From Ktedonobacterales bacterium (GTDB lineage: Bacteria; Chloroflexota; Ktedonobacteria; Ktedonobacterales; JADMIN01), in NCBI GenBank assembly GCA_025450405.1, contig JANWHL010000072.1, forward strand, positions 1-8,183: 8,183 nt of DNA, in the 5' to 3' direction. The translations under genes were made by a program, and so were the position numbers. The notes beneath the pieces were generated by a model. It saw only the letters and a list, made by a program, of their open reading frames with translations. It had not been told where the DNA came from and searched no databases. Below, piece after piece: positions 1 through 6,087 of this stretch (positions are counted from its first letter, which is position 1; each line of letters starts with the position of its first letter).

Positions 1-50
1 ACCAGGACTCGCCCAGGCAGGTAGGCCGAGCCGGACCGCCGTCCGCTCCG

Positions 51-59
51 TGCTATACT
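51..59 (+). promoter_or_regulatory. Extended -10 promoter element upstream of rarA
   Basis: TATACT at 54-59 is preceded by TG at 51-52 with one base between, which is the extended -10 pattern (TGnTATACT). No good -35 hexamer lies 16-18 bases upstream, as expected for an extended -10 promoter. Transcription would start near 66, about 45 bases before the rarA start codon. The call rests on motif match and position only. Confidence 0.5.
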
Positions 60-111
60 CGAAGGGGACGAGCGGAGCGGCCGGTCGATCCCATAGTCGG
101 GAGGCAAGCGG

Positions 112-1623
112 ATGGCCGGCGATGAGTCGCAGGGGTCGCTCTTCGGTGGTGACAACCAGGAGGTTGGGGCTAGGCCCACCGAGGGCGCACGGCGGCGCGA
201 TCGTCCGGCCGGTGGCGGCGGTGGATCGCTGGCGGAGAGCACGGGCGCGGCGCAGAACGCCGCGCAACCGCTCGCCGCCCGGATTCGTCCGCGGACGCTC
301 GACGAGATCGCGGGACAGGAGCACCTGGTGGCGCCTGGGCGGGCGCTGCGCCGGAGTGTTGAAAGCGACCGCGTCGCCTCGATGATCTTCTGGGGGCCGC
401 CGGGCAGCGGCAAGACGACGCTCGCCGCGGTCATCGCGCGGACCACGCGAGCGCATTTCGTGGCGCTGAGCGCGGTCACGGCGGGGGTGGCGGACCTGCG
501 GCGTGTGGTGGAGGACGCTGAGAAGCTGCTGCGCCTGACTGGCCAGCGGACCATCCTCTTCATTGACGAGATCCATCGCTTCAATAAAGCCCAGCAGGAC
601 GCCATCCTGCCACACGTGGAGCGCGGCACGGTCATCCTCATCGGCGCGACGACAGAGAATCCCTCGTTTGAGGTCAACGCGGCCCTGCTGTCGCGGGCGC
701 GCGTCTTCACCCTGCGCGCGCTCAGCGATGACGAGGTGCGCCACCTGCTGGACCGGGCGCTGGCTGACCCGGAGCGCGGGCTGGGCGGCGAGGGCATTGC
801 CGCCACCGAGGAGGCGCTGGTGTTTCTGGCGGGGTTCGCCAACGGCGACGCGCGCAGCGGTCTCAACGCGCTGGAGCTCGCGGCGGCGGTGGCGCCCCCT
901 GGCGCTGACGGCACGCGGATGATCGACCTGGCGACCGTGGAGGACGCGGTGCAGCGGCGGGCGTTGCTCTACGACAAGGCGGGCGAGGAGCACTACAACA
1001 TCATCTCGGCGCTGCACAAATCGCTGCGCGGGTCGGACCCCGACGCGGGTCTCTACTGGCTGGGGCGCATGCTGGAATCGGGCGAGGATCCGCTCTATGT
1101 GGCGCGGCGCCTGGTGCGCTTCGCCAGCGAGGATGTGGGGATGGCGGACGCGCGGGCGCTGGGCGTCTGCATGGCGGCGCAGCAGGCGGTCCACTTCATC
1201 GGCATGCCGGAGGGGGCGCTGGCGCTGGCCCAGGCGGTCGTGTACCTGGCGACCGCGCCAAAGAGCAACGCGCTCTATGCGGCCTACGCGGCGGTCCAGG
1301 GAGACGTGAACGCCACGCGCAATGATCCCGTGCCGCTGCACCTGCGCAACGCGCCCACGGGCCTCATGAAGGCACTCGACTACGGCAAGGGCTATGTCTA
1401 CGCCCATGACGTGTATGAGGGCGCGCCCGACCCGGCGGACCCAACGCGGCCGCCGCCCGAGCGGCCACAGGAATATCTGCCGGAGGCGCTGCGCGGGCGG
1501 ATGTACTACCAGCCTGGCGGCCAGGGTGAGGAAGCGTCGATCCGCGGGTGGCTGGCGCGCAGGCGCGGCGCGGGATCCGGTGCCTCGGGTAGCGTGGGCG
1601 CGGGCGATCCCAACTCGGCGTGA
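112..1623 (+). CDS. rarA: Replication-associated recombination protein A (RarA/MgsA), AAA+ ATPase
   Basis: This 503-residue protein is a cytoplasmic AAA+ ATPase of the RarA/MgsA/WRNIP1 family, relatives of clamp loaders that act at stalled replication forks. Visible motifs, in order: the family's opening PLAARIRPRTLDEIAGQ (about residues 53-69), Walker A GPPGSGKTT (95-103), Walker B with D152-E153 in FIDEIHRFNK, sensor 1 GATTENPSF (178-186), and the arginine-finger segment SRARVF (194-199). The C-terminal MgsA oligomerisation domain follows, with YDK-GEEHYN near 287 and then ISALHKSLRGSDPDA, DPLYVARRLVRFASEDVG and HLRNAPTGLMK. E. coli RarA is about 447 residues; the extra length here is a roughly 40-residue low-complexity N-terminal extension and a Gly/Ser/Ala-rich tail. 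Residues 7-11 (QGSLF) resemble the sliding-clamp-binding pentapeptide. The ATG at 112 is supported by GGGAGG at 99-104 with 7-base spacing. No partner gene is visible on this strand downstream, so it is probably transcribed alone. Confidence 0.97.
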   Translation: MAGDESQGSLFGGDNQEVGARPTEGARRRDRPAGGGGGSLAESTGAAQNAAQPLAARIRPRTLDEIAGQEHLVAPGRALRRSVESDRVASMIFWGPPGSGKTTLAAVIARTTRAHFVALSAVTAGVADLRRVVEDAEKLLRLTGQRTILFIDEIHRFNKAQQDAILPHVERGTVILIGATTENPSFEVNAALLSRARVFTLRALSDDEVRHLLDRALADPERGLGGEGIAATEEALVFLAGFANGDARSGLNALELAAAVAPPGADGTRMIDLATVEDAVQRRALLYDKAGEEHYNIISALHKSLRGSDPDAGLYWLGRMLESGEDPLYVARRLVRFASEDVGMADARALGVCMAAQQAVHFIGMPEGALALAQAVVYLATAPKSNALYAAYAAVQGDVNATRNDPVPLHLRNAPTGLMKALDYGKGYVYAHDVYEGAPDPADPTRPPPERPQEYLPEALRGRMYYQPGGQGEEASIRGWLARRRGAGSGASGSVGAGDPNSA

Positions 1624-1667
1624 GGACAAGGCTGGGAGAGGCGTGTAGGGGTGTCCTCGGCCTCTGG

Positions 1668-1718
1668 GGTCCTCTCCCCCAACCCCTCCCCGTCGCGACG
1701 GGGAGGGGAGCCAGGACC
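1668..1718. terminator. Large GC-rich hairpin between convergent genes, possible bidirectional terminator
   Basis: Positions 1683-1708 form a perfect 26-bp palindrome (left arm CCCCTCCCCGTCG, right arm its exact complement). Outside it GGTCCT at 1668-1673 pairs with AGGACC at 1713-1718, slightly off-centre, so the stem can extend to about 50 bases with a bulge. It lies between the ends of rarA and the methyltransferase gene, both pointing at it, which fits termination of both transcripts. There is no T-run on either strand, so it is not a classical intrinsic terminator. It could instead be a copy of a dispersed intergenic repeat. Confidence 0.5.
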
Positions 1719-1760
1719 GCGGCGCGCGGCGGCCAAGGGCGCGCGAGGGGAGCCAGGACC
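1703..1760. repeat. Short direct repeat, 16 bp twice at 42-bp spacing
   Basis: GAGGGGAGCCAGGACC occurs identically at 1703-1718 and 1745-1760, and a weaker relative (GAGAGGAGCCGGAAC) starts near 1770. The first copy overlaps the right arm of the neighbouring palindrome. Together these G/C-tract blocks fill most of the 200-base gap between two convergent genes. They look like pieces of a dispersed intergenic repeat, the kind seen in many copies in some high-GC genomes. No coding potential is supported here. Confidence 0.55.
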
Positions 1761-1822
1761 ACGACGGGGGAGAGGAGCCGGAACGAGGGGCCAAGGTGCG
1801 CCCAGTGGTCCCACATTTGCCG

Positions 1823-2710
1823 CTAGCGGGCGATGAACGCCCCCGTGTCTATGCGGATGCGCACCGCGCCGTCGGCGGCGATGCGGTCGGCGATATGGGC
1901 GCGGAAACCCGCCAGGATGCGCGAGCGTAGGGCGGCGGCCCCTTCGGGCGGCGCGGCGGCGCTCACGACGGCATCGAGCGCCCACATGCTCGCAAGGTAG
2001 GCGACGATGGATTCGGCTTCGGTGACGCGCAAATCGCCGGGCCGGCGTTCAAGGCGGACCTCGGAGAAATAACGACCAAGCCAATCCGCGCCATTCTCCA
2101 GCGAAAATGACAGGCGTGAATACGACCGGGCGTGGGTGCGGAGTTCCGCGCGCAACGCCTCGGGCACGCCGGCATCCTGGCAGGCGTAGTCGGCCAGGTC
2201 CCACAGGTCGGCCATGTGCGCGGCGCCGTTGGTGGCCGCGAGGAGCGTTCCACCGGGCCGGAGCACGCGCCGGAGCTCGGCGATCGCCCCTTCGAGGTTG
2301 GGAACGTGATAGAGCATGTAATTCGCGAGCACGAGGTCAAACGCGGCGTCCTCGAAGGGCAGCGCCTCGACATCGCCGATCCGGCAGGTGACCGGCAGGC
2401 CCTCGGCCGCGACGCGCGCCCGCGCCTCACCCAGTGTGCCCTCCGCCAGATCCAGCGCCTCCACGGAGCCGCCCTGGGCGGCGAGGCGACGGGCCAGCGG
2501 CACCAGGAAATTGCCGGTACCGCAGCCGGCGTCGAGGGCGCGGCGCACGCCGGTGAGGTCCACGAGGCCAAACTCCCAGTCCTGGACGGGCTGAGGATTG
2601 GTGCTGTAGCGGGCGTGGAGGTCCACGCGCGCGCTGAGTTTGCCGGGGTCGGCGTACTGACGCTCGCGGACTTCGGTCTTGTCCCGCATCAGGTCGGTGG
2701 AATCGGTCAC
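1823..2710 (-). CDS. Class I SAM-dependent methyltransferase, substrate unknown
   Basis: This 295-residue soluble protein has the Rossmann-fold methyltransferase motifs. Motif I ALDAGCGTGNF (about 58-68) binds S-adenosylmethionine, acidic D87 in ALDLAEGTL would contact the ribose, DVEALPFEDAAFD leads into LVLANYMLYHVPN (the Methyltransf_11 pattern), and LRRVLRPGGTLLAAT is the usual post-motif strand. The N-terminal segment LHARYSTNPQPVQDWEFGLV is a family-like lead-in before the SAM domain, and the C-terminal third (about 170-295) is probably substrate specific. The GTG at 2710 is chosen because AGGAG lies 7 bases upstream; longer in-frame ATG starts reach 2839 but would run through the predicted promoter. 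It is divergent from the MFS/TetR cassette and convergent with rarA. A role in modifying a small toxic molecule exported next door is possible but unproved. UbiE-like quinone methylation is a weaker alternative. Confidence 0.88.
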   Translation of the reverse strand: MTDSTDLMRDKTEVRERQYADPGKLSARVDLHARYSTNPQPVQDWEFGLVDLTGVRRALDAGCGTGNFLVPLARRLAAQGGSVEALDLAEGTLGEARARVAAEGLPVTCRIGDVEALPFEDAAFDLVLANYMLYHVPNLEGAIAELRRVLRPGGTLLAATNGAAHMADLWDLADYACQDAGVPEALRAELRTHARSYSRLSFSLENGADWLGRYFSEVRLERRPGDLRVTEAESIVAYLASMWALDAVVSAAAPPEGAAALRSRILAGFRAHIADRIAADGAVRIRIDTGAFIAR

Positions 2711-2755
2711 GGTAGCTCTCCTGGCGTTCCCGCCGGCCCGCCGTTCGCGCGGCGG

Positions 2756-2781
2756 CGCGCCCATAGACGTCGCGCCCATAG
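2756..2781 (-). repeat. 11-bp tandem direct repeat in the methyltransferase leader
   Basis: CGCGCCCATAG is present at 2756-2766 and again at 2771-2781, separated by ACGT. It lies between the predicted methyltransferase promoter and its GTG start, so it would be in the 5' leader of that transcript. It may be a regulator half-site pair or chance in GC-rich sequence; the repeat itself is plain, the function is not known. Confidence 0.4.
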
Positions 2782-2810
2782 TCGCAGCGACAGGGACGGA
2801 CCACGAGGGA

Positions 2811-2839
2811 AGCGTATGCGGCGCCGCGCATGATGTCAA
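2811..2839 (-). promoter_or_regulatory. Sigma-70-type promoter for the methyltransferase gene
   Basis: On the minus strand TTGACA (2839-2834) is followed after 17 bases by TACGCT (2816-2811). The -35 is a perfect consensus and the -10 keeps the key T, A and final T. Transcription would start near 2804, giving a leader of about 94 bases before the GTG start. The perfect -35 at optimal spacing in GC-rich surroundings is the main support. Confidence 0.5.
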
Positions 2840-2866
2840 GCGCGTCGCGCGATGGGCGGAGAGATC

Positions 2867-2895
2867 TTGACATGCATAGGATATTGCTATACACT
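2867..2895 (+). promoter_or_regulatory. Sigma-70-type promoter of the MFS/TetR operon
   Basis: TTGACA at 2867-2872 is followed after 17 bases by TACACT at 2890-2895; TATACA at 2888-2893 is an alternative -10 at 15-base spacing. The surrounding 50 bases are strikingly AT-rich for this genome, as expected at a strong promoter. The start site would fall near 2901-2903, about 30 bases before the exporter start codon. Confidence 0.62.
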
Positions 2896-2914
2896 ATCAT
2901 TTAGTTGATACAAC
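2895..2914. promoter_or_regulatory. Candidate TetR-family operator over the transcription start
   Basis: TATCA at 2895-2899 and TGATA at 2906-2910 form an inverted repeat with a 6-base centre. Overlapping it, GTTG-ATA-CAAC at 2904-2914 is a second perfect short dyad. Both abut the -10 box and cover the expected start site of the exporter/TetR transcript, where a bound repressor would block RNA polymerase. The half-sites look like those of the classical tet operator (CTATCA/TGATAG), but the spacing differs. Assignment to the TetR protein encoded downstream is inference. Confidence 0.45.
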
Positions 2915-2932
2915 CATATTGGAGGGGCTCCC

Positions 2933-4486
2933 ATGAAAGAGACAGGCATGCGGAAGTGGTGGGCGCTCGGTGGCATCACCCTGGCGGTCCTCGCGGTGGG
3001 TCTGGATGGCACGATCCTCAGCGTGGCGCTGCCCACGCTGGCGGGCGCGCTCCACGCCTCAGAATCAGACCTGCAATGGTTCCTGTCCGGCTATCTGCTC
3101 GTCCTGGCGGCGGCGATGCTCCCGGCGGGGCTGCTCGGCGACCGCTACGGACGCAAGAAGGTCATGCTCATCGCGCTCGCGCTGTTCGGCGCGGGCTCGG
3201 CGGCCTGCGCCTACGCGCCGACGCCCGGCGCGTTCATCGCGGCGCGGGTGGTGCTTGGGCTCGCGGGGGCGGGGGTCATTGTGATGGCGCTCTCGGCGCT
3301 GACGGTGCTCTTCACCTCGGAGGAGCGGCCGCGCGCGGTGGGGATCTGGGCGGCCGCGAACTTCCTGGCGCTGCCCGCCGGGCCGATCCTGGGTGGGTGG
3401 CTGCTGAGCCACTTCTGGTGGGGATGGGTGTTTCTGATCAACGTCCCCGTCGCCGCGGTTGGCCTGATCGCCGCTTTCGTGCTCGTGCCGGAGTCGCGTG
3501 CGCCGGAGCGCCCGGGTTTGGACCCGCTTGGTGTGCTTACCTCGACCGGTGGATTGGTCGCCCTGACGTACGGGCTGATCGAGGCCGGCCAAAATGGGTG
3601 GACCACTACGCCGGCGCTGGTCACGATGGGCGTGGGCGTTCTCGCGCTGGCGGCGTTCTTCCTCTGGGAGCGCTGGCTGAGCCGGCGGCCGGGTGGCCGG
3701 CCGATGGTGGATGTGGCGCTCTTCCGCTCGGCGGCTTTCACGTGGGGCATCATCCTCGCGGCCACGGCGGGGATCGCCATGATTGGGGTACTCTTTACCA
3801 TGCCGCAATATTTCCAGGGTGTGCTGGGGACCGACGCCATGGGCTCCGGCATTCGCCTGCTGCCGCTCGTCGGTGGCCTCATCGTGGGCGCCGTTCCGGC
3901 TGACCGCCTCGCCAGTCTCATTGGCTCGAAGATCACGGTCGCGGTTGGCTTCGTCCTGCTCGGCGCGGGTCTCTTTGTGGGCGCGTTGACCGGCGTGACG
4001 TCCGGCACGGGTTTCGTGGCCGTCTGGATGGCGCTGGTGGGGGCGGGGATGGGAATGGCCCTGGCGACGACGGCTTCGGCCTCTCTGTCCGAGCTCTCGG
4101 CCGAGCGCAGCGGTGTAGGTTCCGCCGTGTTCCAGGCGTTCCAGAAGGTCGGCGCACCGTTCGGGTCGGCGATCCTGGGCAGCGTGCTCAGCTCGGCGTA
4201 CCTGGCGCACCTGGACCTGGCCGGATTGCCACCTGCCGCGGCGGCCGTGGTCCGGCAGGGCATCTTTGGTGGATTGACCGTGGCCCAAAAGCTCGGGTCG
4301 GCGGCGCTGCTGGAGTCGGTGCGCGCGGCGTTCGTCCATGGAATGGATGTCGCGCTGGTCGTGTCGGGCAGTATCGCCGTGGTGGGGGTCGTGCTCACGC
4401 TCGTGTTCCTGCCGTGGCGGGCGGCCGCCAAGCCAGGCGGCGCGACGACCACCCCGAAGGAGGAGCCCGTTGTCATCTCGCGGTAA
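2933..4486 (+). CDS. MFS multidrug exporter, DHA2 family (EmrB/QacA type, 14 helices)
   Basis: This 517-residue inner-membrane protein is a proton-coupled drug exporter of the major facilitator superfamily. The first helix carries the DHA2 motif LDGTILSVALP with D25, a likely proton or cation site. The cytoplasmic loop between helices 2 and 3 has motif A GLLGDRYGRKKV (about 66-77), and helix 5 has the antiporter motif C PAGPILGG (148-155). Hydrophobic stretches repeat along the whole chain, and the length matches the 14-helix subfamily (about 500) rather than the 12-helix one (about 400). The ATG at 2933 has GGAGG at 2921-2925, 7 bases away. The tail (AAAKPGGATTTPKEEP) is hydrophilic and cytoplasmic. 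Its 3' end overlaps the TetR gene, so the pair is one operon, and the regulator probably represses it until a toxic substrate appears. The substrate cannot be told from sequence. Confidence 0.95.
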   Translation: MKETGMRKWWALGGITLAVLAVGLDGTILSVALPTLAGALHASESDLQWFLSGYLLVLAAAMLPAGLLGDRYGRKKVMLIALALFGAGSAACAYAPTPGAFIAARVVLGLAGAGVIVMALSALTVLFTSEERPRAVGIWAAANFLALPAGPILGGWLLSHFWWGWVFLINVPVAAVGLIAAFVLVPESRAPERPGLDPLGVLTSTGGLVALTYGLIEAGQNGWTTTPALVTMGVGVLALAAFFLWERWLSRRPGGRPMVDVALFRSAAFTWGIILAATAGIAMIGVLFTMPQYFQGVLGTDAMGSGIRLLPLVGGLIVGAVPADRLASLIGSKITVAVGFVLLGAGLFVGALTGVTSGTGFVAVWMALVGAGMGMALATTASASLSELSAERSGVGSAVFQAFQKVGAPFGSAILGSVLSSAYLAHLDLAGLPPAAAAVVRQGIFGGLTVAQKLGSAALLESVRAAFVHGMDVALVVSGSIAVVGVVLTLVFLPWRAAAKPGGATTTPKEEPVVISR

Positions 4487-5072
4487 GGACCCGATACCCG
4501 GTCTGCGCGAGCGTAAGAAGGCCAAGACGCGTGCCGCGATTCAGCGGCACGCGCTCCGGCTGTTTCGCGAGCAAGGCTACGACGCGACGACGGTAGAGCA
4601 GATCGCGGCGGCGGTGGAGGTCTCGCCGAGCACCTTCTTCCGTTATTTCCCAACCAAAGAAGATGTGGTCCTCTACGACGATCTTGATCCCGTGCTCATC
4701 GCCGCCTTCGGGGCCCAGCCGGGCGACCTGACGCCGATTCAGGCGCTCCGTGGCGCGCTGCGGGCGGTGTTCGCCGGCCTGTCCGCCGACCAGATGACGG
4801 AGCAATGGGAGCGCATGCGCCTGATCCTGGCGATCCCGGAGCTGCGCATGCGTATGCTTGATCAGTTCGCGAGCATGATCGACCTGGTGGCCGACCTGGT
4901 CGCCCGGCGCTCCGGCCGGGGCGCGGACGACATCGCCGTCCGCGCGTATGCCGGGGCGATCATGGGCGCGCTGCTGGCGCCGGTCTTCGCGGGCACGGGC
5001 GAGACGCTGCCGGAGTTCCTGGCGCGGATGGACGCCGGCCTGGCGTTCCTGGAGGCGGGGCTGCCGCTGTGA
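4470..5072 (+). CDS. TetR/AcrR-family transcriptional repressor
   Basis: This protein of 200 residues is a typical-length one-component regulator that binds DNA as a dimer. The N-terminal TetR domain is clear: KKAKTRAAIQRHALRLFREQGYDATTVEQIA (about 16-46), then the recognition helix region VEVSPSTFFRYFPTKEDVVLYD (about 49-70). The C-terminal ligand-binding and dimerisation part is helical and poorly conserved, as usual. The start is TTG at 4470: AGGAGG at 4458-4463 is 6 bases upstream, no ATG or GTG occurs in the right place, and this start gives the standard short arm before the helix-turn-helix. The first 17 bases overlap the end of the MFS gene in another frame, so translation is probably coupled. 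The likely target is the dyad at 2895-2914. The inducer is unknown. Confidence 0.93.
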   Translation: MSSRGKDPIPGLRERKKAKTRAAIQRHALRLFREQGYDATTVEQIAAAVEVSPSTFFRYFPTKEDVVLYDDLDPVLIAAFGAQPGDLTPIQALRGALRAVFAGLSADQMTEQWERMRLILAIPELRMRMLDQFASMIDLVADLVARRSGRGADDIAVRAYAGAIMGALLAPVFAGTGETLPEFLARMDAGLAFLEAGLPL

Positions 5073-5097
5073 CGCGGTGGTGCGGCCCAGGGTGCGC

Positions 5098-5970
5098 TCA
5101 CGTGAGGCGCGCGCGCACCCAGTAAGCCGCGAGGCCGAGCAGCGCCACCGCGAGCGCGACGAAGATCGCCGTCTCGATGCCCTGGAACGTCCAGTAGCGG
5201 GCGGCGGGCTGATAGACCTCGCTGCCGAGCCACCCATGCGCCTCTACGCAGTGGAAGAACGTGTCCTTGGTCGCGCCGAAACTGGACAGGCACGTGCGAT
5301 AGACTTGCTGATCGGCCACCTGGTGGCCCGCGTGGTCGACGATGGGCTCGCTAATGACCCAATCCGCGCGGCTGAGCCCCGCGGCGGACCGCGAGGCGGG
5401 ACTCGCGAAGTCGAAGGTCCTGGTCAGCGGCGGCAGATACGCCGCCCGGAAGTGGAACTCGACCGGCAGCCGTGCCGCCAGGAAGCCAGCCAGCGTGACG
5501 ACCATCGCCGCGACCGTCCGGCGCAGCAGCGCGCCCGCGGCCATGCCGATCACGATGGCGAAGGCGACATAGCTCCCGAGCACCGGCGCCTCGAAATCGA
5601 ACGCCGCATCGCCGAAGCGCCCGTTGAGCGCATCCCAGGGCCCCAGCCACCATGTCAGCACCAGCGAGAGCGCCACCGCGACGACGAGGCAGCCGCCAAG
5701 CACCAACGCCAGCGTGACTACCAGCCAGCGCCCGCGCGTCACGCTCTGAGTCCAGACGAGCCGCTGGGTGCCGTGCTCGAGCTCGCGCGCGACCAGTGGC
5801 GCCCCGACCAGGATGCCGAGCAGCACGGGGATGAAGTTGAGCCAGCCCGCGAGGGCCAGCCACGAGCCGTAGCGGTCGCGGAAGACACCGAGCGCGTCAC
5901 CGCAATTCGGGCTGGTGGCGACCTCGCTCAGACAGTGGGCGAGGCCCAGCTGTTGGTAGGTGTCGCGCAT
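5098..5970 (-). CDS. ABC-2 type transporter permease, 5' end apparently interrupted
   Basis: From the first usable ATG (5970) this is a 290-residue membrane protein. Predicted helices lie near residues 36-60, 82-108, 131-149, 152-170 and 263-285, with a large outside loop at about 171-262 that holds two cysteines (C227, C241). The segment ARELEHGTQRLVWTQSVTR (61-79) and the end RYWTFQGIETAIFVALAVALL are recognisable features of a permease family found mainly in actinobacteria and Chloroflexota. It would pair with the ATPase encoded just upstream to form an exporter in the cytoplasmic membrane. ATG 5970 has no ribosome site, and starting there removes the first membrane helix, which is encoded in frame at 5971-6060. 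The true ancestral start is almost certainly ATG 6069, now followed by TAA at codon 3 (separate entry). The gene is therefore either newly inactivated, read from a non-standard start, or affected by a sequence error. It is convergent with tetR, only 25 bases apart. Confidence 0.85.
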   Translation of the reverse strand: MRDTYQQLGLAHCLSEVATSPNCGDALGVFRDRYGSWLALAGWLNFIPVLLGILVGAPLVARELEHGTQRLVWTQSVTRGRWLVVTLALVLGGCLVVAVALSLVLTWWLGPWDALNGRFGDAAFDFEAPVLGSYVAFAIVIGMAAGALLRRTVAAMVVTLAGFLAARLPVEFHFRAAYLPPLTRTFDFASPASRSAAGLSRADWVISEPIVDHAGHQVADQQVYRTCLSSFGATKDTFFHCVEAHGWLGSEVYQPAARYWTFQGIETAIFVALAVALLGLAAYWVRARLT

Positions 5971-6069
5971 GGTGATGCCGGTGACGACAAGGACCGCCGC
6001 CAGGAGTGCCAGCGCGCCCGCGACGATGGCGGCTTCGACGCGATGCTGCCGCCAGGTGAGTTAGACCAT
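5971..6069 (-). pseudogene. Original 5' end of the permease gene, with in-frame stop at codon 3
   Basis: On the minus strand GGGAGG is followed at proper spacing by ATG (6069-6067), GTC, TAA (6063-6061), and then in the same frame LTWRQHRVEAAIVAGAL, continuing into a hydrophobic helix and straight into the downstream permease reading frame. LTWRQHRVEA is the normal beginning of this permease family, and the hydrophobic run after it is the expected first helix. The start lies 19 bases after the ATPase stop, as in an intact operon. A change of a single base in the TAA would restore one open frame of 323 residues from 6069 to 5098. No ATG, GTG or TTG lies between the TAA and ATG 5970. Confidence 0.75.
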
Positions 6070-6087
6070 GATGGGACCTCCCGTTTA

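Noticed and set aside
50..385. A 111-codon open frame at the left edge
   Set aside because: It overlaps the start of rarA in another frame, begins inside the predicted promoter, and is Arg-rich without any motif.
2132..2833. A 233-codon plus-strand open frame
   Set aside because: It is antisense to the methyltransferase gene, which has intact SAM-binding motifs; no domain or ribosome site supports the plus-strand frame.
2711..2839. Longer methyltransferase start at ATG 2839
   Set aside because: The extra 43 residues overlap the predicted promoter and leader, and do not resemble the family; GTG 2710 has a proper ribosome site.
3065..4653. Two open frames of about 480 codons on the minus strand
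   Set aside because: Both are antisense to the MFS exporter, whose motifs and ribosome site are clear. Their translations are highly charged or Pro/Ser/Thr-rich without domains.
6061..6069. Programmed frameshift to bypass the TAA in the permease
   Set aside because: The sequence before and after the stop is in the same frame, so a +1 or -1 shift would leave the permease frame instead of restoring it.
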